A DNA stretch of 64,000 nt, from the NCBI GenBank assembly GCA_051294375.1, contig CM119263.1, positions 11,757,130 to 11,821,129 on the forward strand. Reading direction: 5' to 3'. Of the stretch, positions 1-10,369 are shown piece after piece (position 1 is the first letter of the stretch; every line of letters starts with the position of its first letter). The notes beneath the pieces were generated by a model. That model saw nothing but the letters and a program-made list of their open reading frames with translations, did no database searches and was not told where the DNA came from. Origin of the DNA: Paraspadella gotoi. Lineage: Eukaryota; Chaetognatha. The translations under genes were made by a program, and so were the position numbers.

Positions 1-239
1 GCATTCGATGTTTGCTTGCCCAATAATCTTTTGAAAATTTTAAAAATTCATGAAATTAAGAATTTATATGTCCATAATTACCAAAAAAAAAAGTACGCCA
101 AGAGTTAATTTAATATTCCTATAAACATAAAAAAAAAATTTAAAACCACAAAAATATTGAAAAATATTTCTGAATCGTCATAAAAAAATTCGAGTCTATC
201 GATTTTTGTTTTTGTATCAATTGCGTCTTTGTTAATCAG

Positions 240-1052
240 AGCCAACAGTATGGGAGAAGGCGGAAAAGCTGTTGGGAACAAAGCAAAAACTGGACCCAGA
301 GACTCGATGTGGCTACGAAAGATTTACACAGAAGCGTAACCGGCCGTGGAACTATTTCATGCCCATCGTGAAACCCAATGGAGGTGCGGCAATCTTCTAC
401 CATATCAGATTTGTTGATTCAGTTGTTATTCTTAACTGCTATAATATATATATATATTAATATTAGGTATTTTTATCATTTAACTTAACGGCTTGTTCAA
501 TACTTTTTGTTCATCTACGATCGTACTCCAGAATCCGTCTTGATCGAGGACAACCTGACCCCGATGACTCGTTGGGTCCTCAGCTACAGTTGGTTACAGC
601 GCGGCTACTACCCTTGCTGCGACCCCAAAAACCCGGCAGGCGAGAGAGTTTCGGAAAATGTTATACAAACTTGAGAATATTCTTGACCCTGCGATTTTCC
701 GACCACGTGACCTCGCGAAGGAAGCGGAAACGCGAAGATCATTCGGCGCGACGGGTTCCTTTATCCAAAGCCGAGAAAAGAAAACGAAGGCGTTTGTCCC
801 AAAGACTGTGAATACTGCGATCGATCCAAGCGATGCGAGGTGGACGAGTCTCTTCTTTTTTAGAAAAAAAAACAAAAAAACAAAATCGGTCACTGCTTTT
901 CCATTTTGACATACCCTTATCGTCAGAAATGTCCTCATCCAGTCCCGTCGGAAAAGTGCCCCAAATCTCAGAAGGACAAATGCAAAGAGATTCAGTACGA
1001 AGGAGACAAGCTCAGGTCGAAGATATACAAGAACACAAACAACGAAGCGTAA
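240..1052 (+). CDS. Cysteine-rich tandem paralog, copy 1 (5' partial)
   Basis: Four exons are visible: 240-383, 532-639, 721-839 and 927-1052 (TAA). The first exon, present in copies 2 and 3, lies off the left edge. I do not recognise the family. Conserved blocks are RCGYERF then KRNRPWNYF and an I-KP-GG end, LTPMTRW, a YYPCCDP-NPAG block, an R-R/K-DG-F/Y-LYP block, then Cys pairs (CPKDCEYCD, KDKC) and a short basic tail. Intron phases 1,1,1,0 match the other copies, which supports the model strongly. The intron after 639 starts with GC instead of GT. Exon 4 here is one codon longer than in the paralogs and lacks the LD after LYP. Function cannot be assigned; the many Cys pairs suggest metal binding or disulphides. 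Confidence 0.8.
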
Positions 1053-1259
1053 TTTTTGGAGAAAAAAAGGAAAGAATGGAACGAAGGTGGCACACTGGCA
1101 CAGGTCTCGATCAATTGCTGCAAAGAAGGAATTTTCTAACTTTTTTTTTTTTGACAATAATTATTTTGTTTTTATTGCTGAATATTCATAAAACGCAAGT
1201 AAGGCTTGATTTTCTACGAAAAAAAAAAATGTTACTGTAGAATTTAGCTCGATCTTACA

Positions 1260-1265
1260 TTTATT
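1260..1265 (-). promoter_or_regulatory. Polyadenylation signal of the ABHD17-like gene
   Basis: AATAAA on the - strand, about 20 bp beyond the stop codon, between two convergent genes whose stops are only 233 bp apart. Confidence 0.5.
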
Positions 1266-1285
1266 TCCATCTCACAACATTGAAA

Positions 1286-4080
1286 TTAGAAAAAACTCTC
1301 ATTCGACCTTGATACCGAACCTGCCTCAATACTTAAAGCAGAATCTACTGTCTTTGCCGGGACAGTTTCGACTCTATTTATCACGTCATTTTCGGCTGCC
1401 TTCGATGAAAAGGGGCCGTTTATTGGTGTTGCATTTTCAAATGTCCCTTCCGTCAAAAAATTTTCTTGGCATTCGACTTTGACTTGGACGACCAGGGATT
1501 CCGGCGCCCTTGAAACTGATCCGTCTTTACGGTTTTCTTCTGTCCTTGCGACGGGAGAATACATCCAGGGTTCCGAGGATCTTCTGTCGGGCTGCGGCCT
1601 CGCTGCCAGGGCGTCGAAATGCAGACGACGCGTCTCTGCGGCGTCGCCATTTTTCGTGGTGGCGCTGGATTCGGCGATACACGGACGCGTGGAACCCTCG
1701 ACGGATTGGGAAACTAGGCACTCTTTCTGTTTTTGCGTGGCAGTCGGCTGTTCAAAGTAAAAAAAACTGGTCGATGGCTCACGCTATCACAATATTGTCG
1801 TAAAATGTGCTCAAAAAAAAGAAATTCATCGTAGGATTCTTGAAACCTAGTTACCGGTCTTTTTCGTCCTAAATCCACGCTGAGAAAATTTTCCATTCGA
1901 TCCCAATATTTTTTGTACATTTCGATGTCGTTGTGTCCCGCGTACGAGAGGAACAAAGGCGGAACTAAAATATTTGGCAAAAATAAATAAAATAAAATTA
2001 AAACGTTGCACATTTTTTGTTGCTCAGGTTAAAATCATTCTCTTTGACGACCGACGCCTCAGTCGGCGTATCGATTTTTTTTTTCCGCTGACCTTTGAGG
2101 CGGCAAGACTTGTAAATCACACGGCCATGCTTGACGTGAACCATGTCGTCTTTGTCGCCGTGAATGACCAAAACGGGGGATTCTCAATTTCGGAAGACCA
2201 CACAATAAAGAAGAAAGACAACGAGAAGAATCTTTTAATTTCTATGATCTTTTAATCCGTTTTTGTGATTTAATTCCTACTACCGATTTTGCTGCACTTG
2301 GAGATGTTCATGAAAGCGTCGCAGGAGTTGTCACAGCAGCGTCCGGGTTTGAAGCAGCAAAGGGTCGTCTTGTTCGGACAAATAACCTGGAAAAAATTGT
2401 GCGTTCATTTTCGTTTCGTTAATTCTATTGATTTCACTCTCATCCCTTTCGACTTCATTTCAACTCTTTTCATTTTTCTCCCACCTCTCACTTTCATCTC
2501 ACTTCCCTTCACTCACCCTCATTCCCGACATGAATCCCGAGTGGATGACGACGCCGGCGACCCTGACTTTGGCGGCCAAGTGACAGGTCGGTCCCGACCC
2601 GATGCTTTGCCCGTAGAGGATCGCGTCCTCCGGTTTTACCCCCAAGCGAGTTTGCATCGCTGCGCAAAAGTTAGGCAATCTTAAAATTTAAACCAAAAGA
2701 GTATAACTAAAATTATAAGAAATATATTGAAAAAAACATCGTCTATTTCGACGCCCACTCACCGTGCCAAACGGCTTCGATCGCCCCGTATACGTTGGCC
2801 TCGGTGGCGCGGCCTTTGCTGGCGCCGTATCCCGCGTAGTCGTAGGTCACGACGTTGACGTGGAGACGAAGCCCCAGCCCAACCAGATTCGAAGCGCAGA
2901 AACCGAGATCGGCGCCGTTGGGGTGCGAGTAAAGGACGGTGAAACGTGGATCGTCCACGCAGCGCACGTACATGCACGCCACCTCCTGTTCGTGCGTTGA
3001 TTAAATAACTGATTTAAAAAGCTTTATAACTTTCCCGTGTCGTCAACCTAGGAAATTCGTAAAAAGTAACGAGACCTTATTTATGAGTCACCCAATCACC
3101 CATGCTATCACCTCACCTTTTTTCTCTTGGTGACGACGTGTCCGATCCTTATGTAATCAAGAAATTCCGGGGGAAACTTGAAGGACGTTGACGACTTCAG
3201 GGAGAGGTAATGCTTCATCCCGGATCGATTGTCACTGCATCGACAAGGAGACACGAAATATAGCTATAGCGAAATATAGCGAATAAAATTGGCGGTAATG
3301 CATATTAGCCTCTTTATTGAAATATGAATATGGTAAATAACTAACTCTTTCACTTCGACTTTTGGAGAAGCCCGCACGATGTCGTAAGATGGTTCTGGCG
3401 CCACAAGCGCTAATCGAGTGAACATCACCGAAGTGACGCAGCATACGCCGGGTGGACAGCAAAACAATCCAAAGTATTTGCAGCAGTCCTTTCCCGGAGG
3501 TTGAAATTTAATTTGAACATTTTTAGTTTCAATCAGTCAATGCTTTTAAAGTTTGAGTTTTTCTTCTTTTCAATTATGTCTGCCCATCGCTTTAACATTC
3601 AATACAATCGTAAAAACTAGCAACCAGATTTTAACTGGTTGAGTACAAGTTGGCACGAGTTAGTTAAAACTATAATATGCAAATAAGATTTTTGTCGTCA
3701 TCCAAGCCGCACCATGCATTCCTCGAGCCTGTTCGCCGACGATTCGTAAGAATCATCGTCGGAATCGTCGGTGTGATCAGTCTCGTCGTAAAGCAGCTCG
3801 CTCTTTTCCTCCGCGGCCGGACGACGGGGGTGACCCCATGGACGAGTGTCCTGACCGATCGGGACCTCGTCCTGTCCGCTTTGTGGCTGATTGCTGACGT
3901 CCTGACCCGACAACCGGTTGGACACTAACAGCGGTGGAATTTCTACGAAATCTCCAGGAAGTGGCGGGCAACCTGCACGAAAGATTTTTTACCATGAGAT
4001 TCACTTTTCCCGTCGACGAATCGCTTTCGCATACCTTGGCAAATTTTAATCTCGTTCATCGTTATGTTTCCATTCTTCAT
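1286..4080 (-). CDS. ABHD17-like alpha/beta hydrolase with N- and C-terminal extensions
   Basis: Exons on the - strand: 4080-4035, 3972-3713, 3488-3354, 3212-3117, 2985-2763, 2659-2517, 2386-2284, 2182-2093, 1964-1855 and 1747-1286, in phase throughout (1,668 nt, 555 aa). The core matches ABHD17 proteins, membrane-anchored serine hydrolases that remove palmitate from proteins. Visible are a Cys cluster (GLFCCPPGVCC), CMYVRC, YDYAGYGASKGR, the nucleophile elbow GQSIG (Ser ~272), HGDKDD (Asp ~347) and AGHNDIE (His ~376). The usual HGN oxyanion motif reads HPNG. ABHD17 proteins are about 300 residues; here an acidic, Ser/Asp-rich segment of ~100 residues precedes the Cys cluster and a ~150-residue disordered tail follows. 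The two 5' exons could instead be a separate 106-aa gene ending in TGA at 3698, but the core has no ATG of its own and a phase-0 splice joins them. The acceptor at 3212 is the weakest junction. Confidence 0.8.
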
Positions 4081-4372
4081 TTTCGACGGAGAAGTTAATC
4101 TTTACCAAAGTTTAGTAAATACCTAAATTTAATAAATTTCGTAGAGTTTTCTCATACGTGTATTTTTTAAAAGATATTTTTAAGAAATTTTTTTAACTGA
4201 AGATTATGGTAGATGATAACAGACACGATTAAATTAATCACTCGTTTAGTTAAAAAGAGCATAGCAGAGAAAATAATGCTAAAAGCAAGGGTTTAAATTA
4301 GATTCTACCCCCTGAAGCTAGCCTTAGGGTCTAGGAATACATTTCTAGAATAAGATTAGGAGATCCATAAGC
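4081..4372. promoter_or_regulatory. Short divergent intergenic region, probable bidirectional promoter
   Basis: These 292 bp separate the ATG of the - strand hydrolase from the ATG of paralog copy 2. The sequence is AT-rich, with no clear TATA box at a convincing distance. The promoter role is inferred from head-to-head layout only. Confidence 0.4.
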
Positions 4373-5603
4373 ATGAGCGCGAAGAAACCGGCGATAAAGC
4401 CGGCCTCCAAGGATAAGACATGGTGCCGCTACTGTCCGCCGAGCGATATACCGTCCCACGATTTTCCTGCTCACGCCAAGACCAACACCCCTGGGGTTCC
4501 CTACGGAAAGTTTCCGCCGACCGGAAGGTCCATGGCCTTGCAAAGCGGAGTTGGCGGTGAGTTGTTCGCGCTCCATCTCACTTCCGTATTAAATCCATCG
4601 ATTTATCTGCTTTTTATTTTTATTTTTCATATATTTTTTTTTAAATTAATTCTTTTTTGCCTTTTTTAATATATTTTTTAATCGTATTTTTTTTTTTTTT
4701 TTTTTTTTGCGACAGAGCCCACAGTTTGGGATATAGCAGCGAGGTTGCTAGGAGACAAAGATAAGCTGGACCCCGATACCCGGTGTGGTTACGAACGTTT
4801 CACTCAGAAACGGAACCGCCCGTGGAACTACTTTCTGCCCATCGTGAAGCCCAACGGAGGTCTGTTCTTTTATTTGAAGGTTATTTAGTGTTGGCCAGGT
4901 TAGATCAAAAAAAGATATTTACTTATAGAATGATTGATCCATTCTTTGATTTATTAAACGATTGATCCAGATATTTATTGATTTATTGATATATTTATTT
5001 ATTTATTTATTTATTTATTGAAAAGTACATTCTGCCTTTGATTAAAAACCTTTTTACTACAAAGAATCCGTCCTGATCGAGGACGACCTCACGCCGATGA
5101 CTCGTTGGGTCCTCAATTACAACTGGCTGAATCGAGGCTTCTATCCCTGTTGTGACCCTGACAATCCCGCGGGTAATAACTTTAAAATTGTATAAAATTT
5201 GAAGGAAAAACAGCGTCGTAATCAATCGTTTGTCACGGTTCTGAAACGAAATTTATTCAGGAAGCGGCGGGGCCAAAATCGTTCGTAAGGACGGGTATTT
5301 GTATCCCTTGGACAAACGACAGCCGCCCCCTTGTCCCAAGGATTGCCTTTATTGCGATATGTCGGAGAGATGCAAGGTGCAGATGAAGTTAAACTATCGA
5401 GTTGAACAGTTAAGTACGAAAATTAAAGCAGACCGACGTACAAAGTGTCCTCCCATTTTCTTCAGCATTGTCCCCATCCTTTGCCGCCGGAGAAATGTCC
5501 CAAAGATCCAAAGGACAAATGCAAGGAGAAGAAGTTTCCGGGCGACAAGATGCGGGCGCCGTTGTACAGAGAAAAAAACGATCAAATGTCCAATTGTGCG
5601 TAA
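4373..5603 (+). CDS. Cysteine-rich tandem paralog, copy 2 (complete, 229 aa)
   Basis: Exons 4373-4556, 4716-4859, 5065-5172, 5261-5376 and 5466-5603 sum to 690 nt and give an unbroken 229-residue frame from ATG to TAA. Exon 1 encodes a Lys-rich start, a WCRYCPPSD motif (C-x2-C) and an FPPTGRSMALQSG block shared with copy 3. Later exons carry KRNRPWNYFLPI, LTPMTRW, GFYPCCDPDNPAG, KDGYLYPLD, a C-x3-C-x2-C cluster and a C-terminal CPKDPKDKC segment. All introns are GT-AG with phases 1,1,1,0. No signal peptide or membrane segment is visible, so the protein is probably cytosolic. The ATG lies 292 bp from the divergent start of the - strand hydrolase, so the two may share a promoter. The family is not recognised. 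Confidence 0.85.
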
Positions 5604-6149
5604 ACTGACTCATACTGCCGTGAATAGACGAGCTTCATACCTAAGTTTCTTTCATTGACAATTCGATGTAAACCTTGAGTGAAAGAGAAAAAGCTAGAAA
5701 ATCGGTATCGCTTAATCAACGTTATTGAATATTAATAACAAAGAACAAGTATAAGCCGGGTGAATCGATTTCTACACCAGACCGAACACTGACCCTTTGT
5801 CTTTAGTCATTTATCGGAATTTTTCAAGAAAAAAAATCGACGGAAAATCGCACTCTATCAACTTCATCAATCGATAAGGTTTAGCGTCCTATAATCGCAC
5901 CTACGCATAAAAACGATTTTTAGAAGAAAAAAAATATATTAAAATTTTTATTAGAGCGAAAACGACAAGTAATTATATAAAGATAGCAACAAGTACAAAA
6001 CATATTAATTATCATAATAGAAATGACGACTAAATTAAAAAATAGAGAATAATAAGAATAAAAACGTAAATATAAACAAAACAAAAAATAATTAAAACTG
6101 GAATCAACGCTCGAAATTTCTAAAAAAACTCGCGTTTCGTTGGGTCACG
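5604..6149. other. Intergenic spacer between paralog copies 2 and 3
   Basis: AT-rich, with A-runs. It presumably contains the 3' UTR of copy 2 and the promoter of copy 3. I see no gene or repeat in it. Confidence 0.5.
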
Positions 6150-7648
6150 ATGCGTCAGAAGTGGACTCCTTCGACGAGGAAAGGCTGCGGCGAAAATTGG
6201 TGCGCCTTTTGTCCGGCGAGCGACATCGGCCCCCACGCTTTCCCCGCCGATGCCAAGACCAACATCCCCGCTGTCCCGTTTGGGAAGCTGCCGCCGACGG
6301 GACGTTCCATGGCGATGCAGAGCGGAGCGGCAGGTGCGTGAATTCGGCCCAATTTCGATATTTCTGGTAATCAATAATAATAAATTATACGTAAGAGTAA
6401 TTGCTCATATTCGTGTACACGGACCTTTTTGTTTTTATTTATTCTTTTAAAATATGTTTGTATTAATAAAAAAAAAATATAACAGAACCCACTGTGTGGG
6501 AGAAAGCGGAGGCCCTGTTGGCGCAGTCTAAAAAGGAATACGATCCAGCGGAGCGGTGTGGGTACGAGAAATTTCTCAAAAAGAGGAACAGGCCCTGGAA
6601 CTATTTCATTCCCATCTCAAAGCCGATGGGAGGTGAGATTAGTAAACAAGTATTGAAGCATTAACGAGAAATAAGATGAAATGAGGAAAAGAAGAATAAA
6701 AGAACAGAGAAAATATGTTCACTGTTTTTTTTTTTAAACGTCCAGAGGTGCTGGTAATCGAAGATAATTTAAGTCCCCTGACGCGATGGAACGTGAACTA
6801 CACGTGGATGGATCGCGGGTTTTATCCGTGCTGCGACCCTCAAAATCCTGCAGGCAATAACTTTTTGGCTCTTAATTATAAAACAGAGTTTTTTTTTACA
6901 TTTTGTAAAACTGCTATAGCTTATTAATTATTTTGAGATAGGAATAGTTTTTTTTCTTTTACCACAGGGAGCGGTAGTGCCAAAGTCATTCGCAAAGACG
7001 GTTATCTGTATCCTTTGGACCTTCGAAAACCAAACCCCTGCCCGCCCGAATGTCAATATTGTGACGAATCGAGTCGGTGTCAGGTAATTGTAATCAGTAA
7101 ATGATTATAATATAAGTAAAAATAAAAGTGGTGTCTGCTGTCACCAAAGAAAAAAGCAGGAAAAACGCTATTTTAAATCGCGTTTAGTTATTATAAGCTC
7201 CTGGCTATCTTGAAAATTAAAACACGGGAATTTTTTCATGCGTTAGCAATGTGATAAATTTTGGATGTGATTCTCCAGCTTATAAATCCGAGAGAAATTT
7301 AATAAATCAGCTCCGAGTCAAAACAAAAGAACCGAGAAAAACACGGAAGAGGATACAAAAAAGAAAAAGGCTCGCCATAATTTCTCCGTTATTATGACAA
7401 AAACTGAGTTTAAAAAAAAAAAAAAAACATGCGAGGCGAACGACGCCTTACTTCATGTGGTCAATTAGATTGAAAGCTCCCTTCTTCGTTCAAATGAGCC
7501 ATTCCTCTGGTTTTCTAAGATAATCAAATATATAATGGGATTTTCTCATCACCCAAACTCGAGTGGGCGGAATTTCGGAAAAGACTTTTGTTCAACGAAT
7601 GTTCTTCACTCGAGTAGTTCTCTCTCGAATTCCCTGACACGTCTTTAA

Positions 7649-7698
<50 letters not shown>

Positions 7699-7955
7699 TT
7701 TACAATCTCCTATCCCTCTAACTCGAAGTAGATCCATCCCTCCTTTGCCCTCACTCTTTCTTTACTCACTCAACTTCCCCTCCACCTTCTCATACCCTTT
7801 CTCCCTCCCTTCCCAATTTTACCCAGAATTGTTCGCCACGCCCCCCTCCCCGCTCCGTGTGCCCCCGAGATGCCAAGGACAAATGCGCAGCGAAGAAATA
7901 CGGCGGCGACAAACTCCGAGCGCCGCTCTATCGGCAGAGAAACGAAGAGATGTGA
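6150..7955 (+). CDS. Cysteine-rich tandem paralog, copy 3 (complete, 227 aa)
   Basis: Exons 6150-6333, 6486-6632, 6746-6853, 6968-7083 and 7827-7955 sum to 684 nt (227 residues, TGA stop). Residues near the start read WCAFCPASD and LPPTGRSMAMQSG, matching copy 2. Then follow RCGYEKF, KKRNRPWNYF, SPLTRW, GFYPCCDPQNPAG, KDGYLYPLD, CPPECQYCD and a CPRDAKDKC tail with GGDKLRAPLY. Intron 3 begins with GC (after 6853), as in copy 1, while copy 2 has GT at the same place. Intron 4 is expanded to 743 bp and contains a 44-bp (CT)n run. A canonical AATAAA lies about 95 bp past the stop. Identity with the other copies is spread over all exons, indicating tandem duplication of the whole gene. Confidence 0.85.
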
Positions 7956-8050
7956 CGACGACGATTAAGAAGAGAAGAAAACAAAGGATCATCGTTTCGT
8001 CGATCGATTGAACAATTTTTCCCTCGTCTCTACTGTCACCATTTCGTGAG

Positions 8051-8056
8051 AATAAA
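8051..8056 (+). promoter_or_regulatory. Polyadenylation signal of paralog copy 3
   Basis: An AATAAA hexamer follows the stop of copy 3 by about 95 bp, a normal 3' UTR distance. Confidence 0.6.
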
Positions 8057-8534
8057 GCTCTTGCAATCAATCGCATTTCTTGTTTTGACTTTAAAATTTT
8101 AGGCAGAGAATTAGAAATTTCAAATTCTTGAAGTAAATTAATTCGAATTTTGATTACGACTCACTAAATCAAATGATACAGACGTAAAAACGTGGCAGTT
8201 CTCTCTAAGAAGAAAAAAATCCCTTTTGGACCCTAAATATGTAAATGAGTTTGGGGATCCGCCCGTCTCCGGGTCATCGAGTCATGTTTTTTCTCCATTT
8301 CGATTGATTTATTCTCTGACAAGTCCTTTTTTTCTTGCGGTTGCAAGGTTTCGGCGATAATGTTCGTAAAATTAAAACATTAGGCTTCGCTGCTATTGGA
8401 AATGTAGGTCTTAATTCTATCTGCACTTTCGTTTCTAAGTTTCGAAATATTAGGACGTATCGGTTGACATGAAAATTTTTGTATTTGTTATGAATCCCAT
8501 TACGAATGTGATGACAACCCGGTGAAACCATTAG

Positions 8535-8763
8535 AGAAGTTTTCCGCAACCTGGATGAGAAAGTGAAACTCCTTCCCGAGTATTTTCGCTTAAGGGCCAC
8601 GCCCATTAAGGGGCTGGCGAAAAATTCGCCCTCGTTGCGTTGGAAACCTTATTTCAACTCTCCTGGATTGAGTTCGCCGAACTTATTTCGAGACGCTATT
8701 TTCGGGCGACGGTCTCCGGGTGACTGTCTTGTGGAACGTTTTTTTTTGGGTGGCAGAACTTGG
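8535..8763 (+). CDS. Possible isolated exon, unknown protein
   Basis: An open frame of 76 codons lies between a plausible acceptor (ttag at 8534) and a donor (TGG|gtaaaa at 8764). The residues look protein-like (EVFRNLDEKVKLLPEYFRL, then a Pro/Ser/Arg-rich part). No start, stop or partner exon was found. The opposite strand is also open over part of the same region (8274-8606, 110 codons), so the coding strand is uncertain. Confidence 0.25.
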
Positions 8764-9895
8764 GTAAAATGCAAGGCAGCTTTGTCACGAAATTGGGATT
8801 TGATTTGCTCTTCTATCGTATGCTTTTTTACAAATGTGCTTATAAAAAATATATAAATTAAATTTTTGAGAGGCATGATTCTGTAGTTTGTTTATTGTAG
8901 AATTGTAATTTAGTCGGTTTTTTAATACCAGAGGATGAGAAAGTCTTTGAAACGCACAGGTCATAAAATAATTTTTAAGAAAATTTAAACTCTGGTGGAA
9001 AAAACCGAATAAAATACAACATTTCACAAAGAAATACATATTTAATGTCTTCGCTTGAAGTGAAACATTCTTTTTCTCAACCTTATGACTAGTCATAAAT
9101 TGAAAACCAAATTTTTTATCGGTTTTTTGCGTTAATTTCTAAAACTTGTCTATTTTTATCCTCATCCAAAATAGTTTAGTGCATCTTTTTCTTTCTAAAT
9201 AACCCCGCCGACTTTTACGCTTGTCGTTCTTAACGCCGTAAACAAGAAAAAAGATGAAGGAAAAAGATTTATTTCGTGCGACACGCTCGCATGTTTTTTT
9301 GTTTTGCTGTTTTTATTGTTGTCGAGCATTTCTTTGGGTATAGGGTTCGAACAACAGGAACGTGATAACATGTAAATTACGCAGTTTATATTTGCTAGGT
9401 TTTAGAAATTTTTGTAAAAAATGAATAAACACTAAAAAAAAAAAGCTAGCCGAACGATATTGAATATCAATAATGAGCAATAAAAAGAATTAATGACAGA
9501 AAAAATATTGAGAATGAAAATAACGTAATTTATCTTTTTTCTTTTCCATTTGTTTTCTTTGCTAAACCTGGAAATTTTCTCAGGTAAGTTATTTTAATTA
9601 ATTAATTATATTCGATTCTTTGCGAAATATCAGCAGTTCAGCGATGTTCTTCAATATATTTTTTTTTCTTCCGAAATATGACGTCGTCGTGAACAAATTC
9701 GTACCGCAGAATTTATTCGATGCGCAGACATTTAGCGCAAGCGCAAAAAAAAAATAAGAAAAGAAAAACCCAAAAAGTCCAAAGGATAAACTGAATAGAG
9801 AAAAACAGGGTCTTAGGTCCCTCAATTCAAAGCCATCAATCTTAGCCAAAATACATCCCACCCCATCCGGGTTTCTCGGCCCTAAAATAGTCTTT

Positions 9896-9938
<43 letters not shown>
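9896..9938. repeat. (CT)n microsatellite
   Basis: About 43 bp of pure CT directly before a possible acceptor (tttccag) and a GAC-rich open frame (about 9954-10368) encoding an Asp-rich then Arg-rich stretch. That frame has no early ATG and may be only a decayed GAC/CGT trinucleotide repeat. Confidence 0.8.
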
Positions 9939-9941
<3 letters not shown>

Positions 9942-10369
9942 TTTCCAGTCTTTTTATCCCAAGAGATCCCATCCCCGTCCGCCGGTTTCAAACCCTCCCG
10001 TCGACGACGCCGAAGACGAAAACGACGACTTTGATGCCGACAGCAACGACGATGACGACGACCAAGACGACGACCACGCCGCCACCAGGAGATTCCAATT
10101 TCTGCTAAGTTGTGTCAATCGTTTCGGACGTCGGTTCTTAAACAAGACTGCCGACCGTCGTCGTCGTCGTCGTCGCGGTTTTGGCCGTCTTAATCATCGG
10201 TTTCCCTTCTGCCTACTCCTCCCTTTCCTCTTATCCACCCTTTCGTCCCCGGAGTATCAGACAAATTGGATCATGCACCGATGGTTTCTTGACCGACACT
10301 TGCAAAGACAGCTTCGGCTTCCGTTATTTTCCCTCCTAATTTTCTTGTTTCCTTTCCCCAATTTCTGAC

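Noticed and set aside
594-1157. 187-codon - strand open frame over paralog copy 1
   Set aside because: It is antisense to exons fixed by paralogy and is Phe/Leu-rich from reading A- and T-runs.
3698-4080. Separate two-exon gene (106 aa) upstream of the hydrolase
   Set aside because: Possible, but the hydrolase core lacks its own ATG and a phase-0 donor just before the TGA joins the two, so one gene is simpler.
9290-9370. B-box-like GGGTTCGAAC near 9348
   Set aside because: No A box or cloverleaf can be built around it, so no tRNA is called.
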